This document shows, in pieces, positions 1 through 5,343 of a stretch of DNA of 5,343 nucleotides. The DNA is from Taishania sp045629585. GTDB lineage: Bacteria; Bacteroidota; Bacteroidia; Flavobacteriales_D; Crocinitomicaceae. Both the position numbers and the translations under genes were made by a program. Position 1 is the stretch's first letter. Each line of letters starts with the position of its first letter. The notes below the pieces were generated by a model. That model worked only from the letters and a program-made list of their open reading frames with translations. It was not told the origin of the DNA and searched no databases. Where the stretch lies: contig JAZQRM010000036.1 of NCBI GenBank assembly GCA_045629585.1, forward strand, positions 1 through 5,343, written 5' to 3'.

Positions 1-27
1 TTTGTCCATAATTCACTTTTTGCTCAG
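1..27 (+). other. Probable C-terminal end of a signal peptide
   Basis: The first nine residues read FVHNSLFAQ and are followed by a polar mature-like sequence, NEIPYHIDTNF. Bacteroidota Sec signal peptides very often end in a hydrophobic stretch closing with FAQ, with cleavage after the Q or nearby. This would place the protein outside the cytoplasm, as expected for the family. The n-region and most of the hydrophobic core lie upstream of the window, so this is an inference from a short tail. No lipobox cysteine is visible in this portion. Confidence 0.55.
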
Positions 28-3000
28 AATGAGATTCCTTATCATATTGATACGAATTTCACTAAAAAGTTAAGGACTTACTATGATGAGTTAAGTGACT
101 ACGAATGTGCTAACCTTTGGATTAAGCGTATTGATGAGACGATTGAGAAAAAATTGTTTCATGATTTTGTTTTAGCTTGCCGTAATTATAATAAGGTGAT
201 TAGTCGTAAAATGGACATTGATTCATTTGAAGTTTATACACAGAAATTATTTAATCATTTGGGACGTGCAAATGTAGCAGATGAATATAAAATCATTTTG
301 TCTTACAGTATTGACCGAAATTCGTTTCGATATTTTAATAGTGGAAGTGAAAGCCGTGCATGGTTGTTAGATGGAAAACCATTGTACCTCAACTATGAAG
401 TTCAAGTTCAGTTGACTGCACTAATTGACAAATGGAGGGGGCACACATTGGAATCTTTAGCAAAGTACCATTTTCCATATTCATTTGAGCAGCAAAGCTT
501 CTTGCATTTCTTTTTAAGTAATTATGATTATCAAACGGAAAAAGAGGATGCGATTCGTTTAATGCAATATTTATCTGATTATTACAAAACTAAAGGATAT
601 TGGAAGGAATATGTTTCGATTACCAATATGTTTTGGAGTAAAATTGGGAATAACAACATTGAGACTTGGTTTGATGAAGCGGAGCGATTTGAAGTAAATG
701 AATATGTATCCTTTAATGCAATCTCGCTAGGTATTGAGTACTTATATGGAAAGAAAGAGCGATTGATGAATCTTGATTTAGGTACGTATAATCGATTCGT
801 ACAATTAATTACAAATTTTAAACAGCGTTTTCCGAACTCAATATTTATAGAAAACATTTCAAAGTTTGAAATATTTCTAAACGCAAAGCATTTTACATCT
901 AAACTATTTTATCATGATTACAATACTCCAACCATAATAAAGATAGATAGTTACCAGGCAGATACTTTGTATTACTATCATTTTACCAAACATGATTCAA
1001 GAAAGGGGATAAGGAATTTTGGAGAATACACTTTCCATCAAAAAGGGATGTGGTTAAAAGACGCACAATCAGGTGTTTTAAATACAGACTTATATGCTAT
1101 CCCGGCTGTACAAGCCGCTCAAAATTATTTAATTATCTCAGATCGAGAGATTATTGATTTTTCTGTCTTTGATACGACCTCATTACTTAAGATTTCGTTT
1201 CCGTATGGAGTTGTTGTCCACGCTTGGGATGAAGTGCCTTATGCCATCAAACGAACTGAGGAGAAATACGCTGGTTATTTAGTCGTGCAAGATAAAAAGA
1301 CAGGGAAAGCAGTTCCAAGAATTGCAATATATAATGAAGTATCTGGGAAATTAGGACAGACAAATGCCCAAGGAATTGTATCCCATAAATTACAAGATTC
1401 TTTAGTGTATATGGTTTGTAATACAGATACTTTCTCTGTAGATACAAAGCGGTACATGACAAAGTTTACTAAGGAACCATTATTCTTCTGGGATGATTTA
1501 GTGGATTGGTTTGACCGTTTTGAGAGATATAGTAAAGAGGATAGAAGGGAGGATACGGAGTTTAGAGGGTTTACAGATAGATCACGTTACCGTCCAGGAG
1601 ATACAGTGTTCTATAAAGCCTATGCTTACCTTAATGATCATAGGGTAGATGATCAGAAATTTATAAATTATTATTTAAAAACAACGAAAGTAAAGTTGCG
1701 TAATCCTGATGATAAAACAATAGCGACTGATACCGTAAGTATCAATAAAAGACATGCAGTAAATGGTTTTTTTATTATTCCCAAGGATACCAAACTAGGA
1801 AGGCATGAAATTTATTTCGATGTACAAGGGGGATACTCATATTCTAGAATTTTGAGTTTTAATGTAGAAGATTATGTTGACGAAAAATACCTATTAAAAT
1901 TAGGTAATATTGAGACCGCTTATCGTATTGGTGATACCGTAGAATTTTTGGCGTATGTTGAAAGCAGGACACGTGAGCGCATTCCAGGAGTTAAGATTGT
2001 TGTTCAAGGGGATAGCTTATTGACGTCTGAAGGTGTGACTGATATAAACGGCGAATTTCCGATTAAACTTATTGTTAATGATGAAGAACAAACTGTTGTG
2101 GTTCAAGCTTATTTGAACAGTGGTGAGGTTTTAAATGATAGAAAATGGATTAGTAAAAAGGAAGAGTCTTATCGTGTGAGGCAGAACTTTGTTGCATATA
2201 GAAAAACTAAAATTAACATTTCAAATCACGATGATATTTTACAACCAGATACAGTTATTACCATCTTGCATTTGGGAAAAAAGAAGGCATCTGCTTATGA
2301 TGATTTAAAGGGAATGGTTCACTTTTCAAAATCTGATTTTGTAAAATGGTATCCGCTAGCATTAACCAAAGGAGATACTATTGTTAAGCGTCAAGTGCTG
2401 CATACTTCAGATACGATTGCTCCTATTTCAGAAGCTGAATATAAATTTATTCGAATTGTAGTACATGGAGATACACTTAGGCTTAATCAACCTTATGAAT
2501 CAAGGAGAGGTAAGAGTTCAGTTGATTTCTTGACAACAAGTACTGAATATATAAAAAAAGGTTTAAAGACAGTGTTTTACACCAATGATTCGCATTTAAC
2601 ATATTTAAAACGACGTCGAAATGGACATTTTAATTCGAGAAATATAGATTTATCTCGTCGAAATCAGTATTCTTTTTTAACTCGTCAATTCAATAAGGAA
2701 CACGTATTTGAGCTTTTCCCTCAGGATGGTCATATCAGTGTGCAAAAGATTGAAGCAAAGAAGAAAGTTCATTGGAATAACCCTCGATTGAGTTTGGTGT
2801 GGGATGGTTTGCCAGAAGAAATTTATCCCGGTGAATCCTATACAATTGGTTTAAGGGTTAAAAAGCGTAATCATTATGTACGCCCCGAAATGACGATTGC
2901 TATGATGAAATACGAGCATGCTCCATCGTATTTTTATTTACAATCTCAGCAGTCAAAAACGGAGAAAAGGTTTTATCGAGATGCTTATAAGGAACAATAT

Positions 3001-5343
3001 TATATTGTACATTGGCAGTGGATCAGCGCTAATGTATTCAATCGAGAATTCACGAATTCATCTCTATTTAGTAAGCTTAACAAGATCGAAAAATATAAAC
3101 TATCAAGTGAAGGAGAAGTTACCTTTGAATCAATGCCTGATCCTAGCGCTTTAAAAGTGGATGATGTAATAAGAAGATCATATTTGAGACCACTCATAGA
3201 TCGAGATGGTGCAGCAGCAGGCTCAATTTCAGGTCGAGAAGACATTGCAAAGTTACCGGTGCGCAGCGCTAGCGGTGTTGTGCCTACAGTACAGGGGGTT
3301 AACGAAATTTCTATCCGTGGCAGTCGATCGGATGAAAGTTACTATTACATCGATGGGGTGAAAGTACGAGGTTCTTCTGATTTAGCTCTGTCAGATTTGG
3401 AGGAAGTAACAATTGCTACTGGTGGCGCGGCTGCAAGCTTCGGTGCTGAAGAAGGAGGGATTGATAAAGAAGATGACATGCTTTCTTTCGACCAAATCCG
3501 TGAGCGTAATCGTTTTTGGGACACACAGTTTTTTATTCCTCAGGTAAAGCGTAAAGGGAAGCGATACGAGGTGACGTTTACGCAAAACGATGAAATTACC
3601 GCTTGGCAGTTGGTAGCGGTTGCAGGGACACGAAATTACCAATACGCACAAGGTAGACAACGTCTAATTTCCGTTCAACCAGTTCAATTGATTGAAAATA
3701 CACCGCGCTTCGTGCGTGTGGGAGATACAGTGGTGATTGGTGGAAATGTCTTTAACCGAACAGGGGATACCTTGTCCTTTAAACCAACATTGAATATTTA
3801 CCAGTCGGTTACAAAAGCAAACTTGAATACTGATTTTGGTGTGCAAGAACATTCCATCATAAAAGTGGCACCGAATGCTGTGCAATCAGTAGAGTGGAAA
3901 GTTAATATTCCAACGTATTATTTGAAAACGTTAAACTTAGAAATGGCTGTAGCAGGAAAACAGTTTGGTGATCGTTTCAATAAATCCATTCCGGTTCTAC
4001 AACGTAAAGGAATCTACGAAGTAGGACAAACGTTTGTCAAAGTAGAGGAGGATACCTTGCAATTTGTGTTGAATAAGGAAACGTATTTATCCGAAACAGC
4101 TGAAATTTTGGACGCAAATTTCTATGTAAATGGAAATAAGGAAATCGAGTATTTGATTCAAAGAGGTAAAGCGTTAGAAAATCCAACATTGATAACAAGT
4201 ACAGGATTAGCAGCTAATTGGGCACTAGTCGCGGAATTGCATGAGATGATTTCAGCGAAACCTGCTCTAAAAGTTTTGTTAGATCGTGAGTACAAAGCAG
4301 TGTTGGATAGCATTGATGTGAACAAAAACGAAGCGTTGAAGGTATTAGAATTCTCTAACCGCTTATTTGTCATCATGCAGTTGCAAGAACTTGCAGATGC
4401 TAAACAGTATGAGGACATCGCTAAAAAGCGTTCTACTGAATTGGTGAAATTCTTGGATGAAAAAGGCGAATTCAAATGGTTGCAACAAAGTGAGAAAGGT
4501 TCCGTTTGGACAACGCGCTCGGTGATTCGATCATTGGCAAAGATCAAGTATCTGAAATTTCCAGTCGAAGAGCAGTTGTATGATAAATGGGCAAAAGTCA
4601 TTGAAGAGGAATTGAAGTTGTATCTAGAGAGTAAAGAAAAGGGAAGATTCTGGAGCTGGAGATTGTACTACGAATTGGATGATTACGCTGTTTTGAGAGA
4701 CAATTGGTCCGCTGAATTGAATGAGGTGTGGCAATGTTTTGTAGCTGAAAAATGGCAAGATGCGGGAACGACAGCGCAATTGTATTTTGCAAATCTAGCC
4801 TTGAAAATGAAAGATTCCACTTTTGCGAAGCAGATCGCGAAATCCATTTTGAGTTATACAAGTTACTCCAAATCAAAAGGACGCTTTATTCCAAAACAAT
4901 CGCGCGGTAGTGAATTGGAGAATCAAGCAGAGTTGATTTTATTGTTGGAAAAGCTTGGAGGATATAATCGGGAGATTGTTCAATTGCAACAATACATGCA
5001 GATTCACCAAGACTATAACAATTGGTCTTCTCGCGCTGCTAATGCAGGATACTTACGAGCATTGATTTGTGGTCCTTCGCAAGAACATTTGTTGAATAAA
5101 AATGCGACGATTATCATTAATCAAAAACGCACGGATTTAGAGTTAACAAAGAATCACGCCATCGAAGTGGATGTGGAACAAAATACGTATGATATCAAAG
5201 TTATCAGCCATCCAGATTTGGTGGTGACCGGAGGATTCAAAGTGAAATTCATGGATGATATGGAAAAAGTAAATCGTTCGACAGATGATCGCTTGCGTAT
5301 GGAACGCTTTATATATTTTAAGGAAGGAGAAAATTGGAAATTA
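1..5343 (+). CDS. Alpha-2-macroglobulin-like protein with an embedded TonB plug segment, partial at both ends
   Basis: Frame 1 runs without a stop through all 1781 codons, and its composition looks coding throughout. The start codon lies upstream, probably by only 10-25 codons, because the first residues resemble the end of a signal peptide. The stop lies downstream. Family assignment rests on the MG2 hallmark (TDRSRYRPGDTVFYKA, residues 525-540), the A2M-domain segment (RNRFWDTQFFIPQ, 1169-1181, then ITAWQLVAVAG and NTPRFVRVGDTVV) and a helical thioester-domain-like region after it. Known family members are exported or periplasmic protease-binding proteins, some with a thioester that links covalently to its target. 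Here the CxEQ motif is absent, so covalent trapping is unlikely. A TonB-receptor plug-like segment occupies the bait-region position. Only five cysteines were found (36, 60, 473, 1579, 1690). The family call is firm; the biological role is not known. Confidence 0.93.
52..900 (+). other. N-terminal helical region of the macroglobulin-like protein
   Basis: Residues about 18-300 look mainly alpha-helical, rich in Leu, Lys, Glu, Tyr and Phe, without obvious beta-sandwich patterns. The segment ANLWIKRIDETIEKKLFHDF (37-56) resembles the start of the N-terminal region of large Bacteroidota alpha-2-macroglobulin-like proteins, where a Trp-x-x-x-Asp helix pair begins a TPR-like or solenoid array. No repeat consensus is clear enough to call true TPRs. 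The two cysteines here (36 and 60) could pair, but nothing in the sequence proves it. The function of this region is unknown; a spacer or partner-binding role is only a guess. Confidence 0.5.
901..1485 (+). other. Beta-rich region with a carboxypeptidase-regulatory-like sandwich (MG1-like)
   Basis: Residues 301-495 switch to a beta-strand pattern. The clearest part is 424-465, where AGYLVVQDKKTGKAVPRIAI is followed by GQTNAQGIVSHK. The 'x-TGK-x-VPxxxI ... T(N/D)xxGxxxxK' layout is the usual one for CarboxypepD_reg-like or macroglobulin sandwiches that precede MG2 in Bacteroidota members of this family. A charged, Asp/Arg-rich linker (about 499-520) leads into MG2. Domain borders are approximate, and the assignment of the first 120 residues to an MG1 equivalent is by position only. 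Confidence 0.55.
1561..1875 (+). other. MG2 domain of alpha-2-macroglobulin
   Basis: Residues 521-625 contain TDRSRYRPGDTVFYKAYAYL, the most recognisable motif of the MG2 family: a 'TDR..YRPGxTVxxK' strand that opens the domain. It is followed by a beta pattern through KVKLRNPDDKTIATDTVSI, NGFFIIPKDTKLGRHEIYF and a final strand FNVEDY. The spacing and the closing '(F/V)xVEdY' match the usual end of MG2 before the next macroglobulin domain. This is the strongest single family marker in the N-terminal half. Confidence 0.88.
1876..2175 (+). other. Macroglobulin domain following MG2 (MG3-like)
   Basis: Residues 626-725 begin DEKYLLKLGNIETAYRIGDT and continue VEFLAYVESRTRERIPGVKI, then VTDINGEFPIKLIVNDEEQT. 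The elements '(Y)RxGDxVxFxAxV', 'GxPGVxI' and 'TDxNGEFxI' are typical of the macroglobulin sandwich after MG2, where a linked strand pair is followed by a 'T(D/N)xxGxF' turn. No cysteine is present. The domain number is inferred from order only. Confidence 0.7.
2176..2754 (+). other. Divergent middle macroglobulin-like region, rich in basic residues
   Basis: Residues 726-918 correspond by position to the MG4-MG5 part of the protein. Beta-like stretches alternate with polar loops. Two GDT turns occur (791 and 823), of the kind that starts macroglobulin strands. Between 869 and 886 there is a cluster of arginines and lysines (LKRRRNGHFNSR, then LSRR). The segment SYxFLTRQFNKEHVFELFPQ-like (889-908) fits the Asp/Phe-rich strand pair usually seen before the next domain, but similarity to known members is weak. 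The assignment rests mainly on the firm domains either side. Confidence 0.45.
2755..3171 (+). other. Macroglobulin domain leading to the bait-region position (MG5/MG6-like)
   Basis: Residues 919-1057 carry KKVHWNNPRLSLVWDGLPEE followed by IYPGESYTIGLRVKKRN. In large Bacteroidota family members the equivalent stretch reads roughly 'VPW.NK.L......RDKL.PGxxExWxLxI', followed by the sentence where a 'MYDASLD' motif is common. Here that motif is replaced by IAMMKYEHAPSYFYL. The region then becomes aromatic and polar (YYIVHWQWISANVFNREF, 1000-1017) and ends in SMPDPSALKVDDVIRRS, which leads directly into the plug-like segment. The PxxxxPGE strand and its order before the A2M domain support the call. 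Confidence 0.6.
3172..3459 (+). other. TonB-dependent-receptor plug-like segment at the bait-region position
   Basis: Residues about 1058-1153 match the plug of Bacteroidota TonB-dependent receptors element by element: RPLIDRDGAAAGSISGREDI, then AKLPVRSASGVVPTVQGV, then ISIRGSRSDESYYYIDGVKV, then LSDLEEVTIATGGAAASFGA. The usual receptor order is 'PLI.KD....G...(T/S).EDI.KLP.RS..G...T..GV', '(V/I)S(I/V)RGSR...YYIDG(V/I).V.GS', and 'LP.S.(I/L)EE(V/I)TV.TGG..A.(Y/F)G...GG'. The last strand (GGVIxI) is missing: the chain goes GAEEGGIDKEDDM and then straight into the A2M domain. No beta-barrel follows. In this family the segment lies where the bait region normally is. It is in frame, so it is part of one protein and not a gene remnant. 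Whether it still folds as a plug, or binds TonB, cannot be read from sequence. Confidence 0.85.
3460..3504 (+). other. Short acidic linker between plug segment and A2M domain
   Basis: Residues 1154-1168 (IDKEDDMLSFDQIRE) are acidic and carry no clear secondary-structure signature. They bridge the plug-like segment and the conserved A2M segment. An exposed linker in this position would be the most likely site of cleavage if the protein keeps any bait function, but that is inference. Confidence 0.5.
3505..4005 (+). other. A2M domain and following macroglobulin domain (MG6 second half and MG7-like)
   Basis: Residues 1169-1335 open with RNRFWDTQFFIPQVKRKGKR and continue ITAWQLVAVAGTRNYQYAQG. This matches the family pattern 'R.(N/R)F.(D/E)TAFF.P.(L/V)..D..G....F..P..(L/I)T.W....(A/V)A.T....G'. 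Next come RLISVQPVQLIENTPRFVRV and GDTVVIGGNVFNRTGD, the equivalent of 'K.L.V....PRF.R.GD.v......v.N', which starts the next sandwich. The domain is complete and well conserved, in contrast to the N-terminal half. It is the firmest evidence for an alpha-2-macroglobulin-like core after the plug. Confidence 0.88.
4006..5100 (+). other. Thioester-domain-like helical region without the CxEQ thioester
   Basis: Residues about 1336-1700 are almost entirely helical, as in the alpha/alpha toroid of thioester domains. Family-like landmarks are KGEFKWLQQSEKGSVWTTRS (1488-1507), equivalent to 'GGF.WF......s..T....', and ELENQAELILLLEKLGG (1638-1654) with NNWSSRAANAGYLRALI (1673-1689), equivalent to the 'W.sT..ta.a..AL' helix near the domain end. 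Where the thioester should be, the sequence reads NPTLITSTGLAANWALVAEL (1394-1413) with no cysteine, so the Cys-Gln thioester cannot form. The only cysteines in this region are 1579 and 1690, neither in a CxEQ context. Thioester-free members of the family are known, for example E. coli YfaS. Confidence 0.75.
5101..5343 (+). other. Start of the C-terminal beta domains, cut by the window end
   Basis: Residues 1701-1781 return to beta-strands: NATIIINQKRTDLELTKNHA, IEVDVEQNTYDIKVISHPDL, then GGFKVKFMDDMEKV and ERFIYFKEGENWKL. In family members a sandwich with this kind of content follows the helical domain and leads to a terminal macroglobulin domain. The remainder and the stop codon lie outside the window, so the full length cannot be given. 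It must exceed 1781 residues, probably by about 15 at the N-terminus and an unknown number at the C-terminus. Confidence 0.55.

Noticed and set aside
582..1462. - strand frames at 582-857, 1247-1462 and 1275-1457
   Set aside because: All are short, lie opposite the main gene and lack recognisable features.
2553..2559. A run of seven A in the phase of a -1 slippery heptamer (A AAA AAA)
   Set aside because: A -1 shift would meet a stop within ten codons and would remove the conserved domains. No clear stimulatory hairpin was seen, and such runs are common in AT-rich genes.
3046..3061. Tandem 8-base near-repeat (gaattcac, gaattcat)
   Set aside because: It is a single short coincidence within coding sequence, without further copies or symmetry.
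2918..3154. A + strand frame of 78 codons in frame 2
   Set aside because: It lies inside the main reading frame, and its product shows no motif or reason for a separate start.
3172..3459. A separate or decayed TonB-dependent receptor gene inserted in the macroglobulin gene
   Set aside because: The frame is kept on both sides, there is no start or stop, no barrel sequence follows, and the plug motifs are intact. An in-frame domain is the simpler reading.
3391..3885. Two - strand frames (3391-3660 and 3664-3885) opposite the plug and A2M segments
   Set aside because: They overlap the best-conserved coding stretch of the + strand, and their translations are Cys/His/Ser-rich with no domain pattern. 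They are complement shadows.
4158..4876. Two long adjacent reading frames on the - strand (4158-4601 and 4598-4876), overlapping by four bases like an operon pair
   Set aside because: Both lie opposite the firm helical domain of the main gene. Their products are rich in Ser, Asn, Cys and Leu, as expected from the complement of Glu/Lys/Leu-rich coding DNA, and show no known motif.
5068..5082. Cys-Gly-Pro-Ser-Gln (residues 1690-1694) as a possible displaced thioester
   Set aside because: Spacing and residues do not fit CxEQ, and it lies at the end of the helical domain, about 300 residues from the expected place.

Overview
The whole window is the inside of one very large gene on the + strand. 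Frame 1 is open from base 1 to base 5343 (1781 codons, no stop), and neither a start codon nor a stop codon lies in the window. The product is an alpha-2-macroglobulin-like protein of the large kind found in Bacteroidota. The organism is most likely a member of Bacteroidota, perhaps Flavobacteriia. The reasons are AT-rich DNA, a first few residues that look like the end of a Bacteroidota signal peptide (NSLFAQ), and a TonB-receptor plug segment of the Bacteroidota type (YYYIDGVKVRG). No species can be named.

Layout, with window residue numbers in brackets: end of the signal peptide (1-9); a helical N-terminal region (about 18-300); a beta-rich region that includes a carboxypeptidase-regulatory-like sandwich (301-495); the MG2 domain with its hallmark TDRSRYRPGDTV (521-625); another macroglobulin domain (626-725); a divergent, basic macroglobulin-like region (726-918); the domain that leads up to the bait position (919-1057); a TonB-dependent-receptor plug-like segment (1058-1153) with an acidic linker; the conserved A2M segment (RNRFWDTQFFIPQ, from 1169) with the following beta domain; an all-helical thioester-domain-like region without the CxEQ thioester (1336-1700); and the start of the C-terminal beta domains (1701-1781), cut by the window end.

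The notable point is the plug. It sits where other alpha-2-macroglobulins carry the bait region and where complement C3 carries the anaphylatoxin domain, between the two parts of the MG6-like domain. No receptor barrel follows. Together with the missing thioester, this suggests a protein that does not trap proteases covalently and that may instead use a plug-like module as its exposed, variable segment. DNA composition also changes close to this point: G+C rises from about 35% to about 48%, and leucine codon choice moves from TTA to TTG. This hints that the gene is a mosaic. No RNA gene, mobile element, CRISPR array, promoter or terminator was seen, and none is expected inside a coding region.
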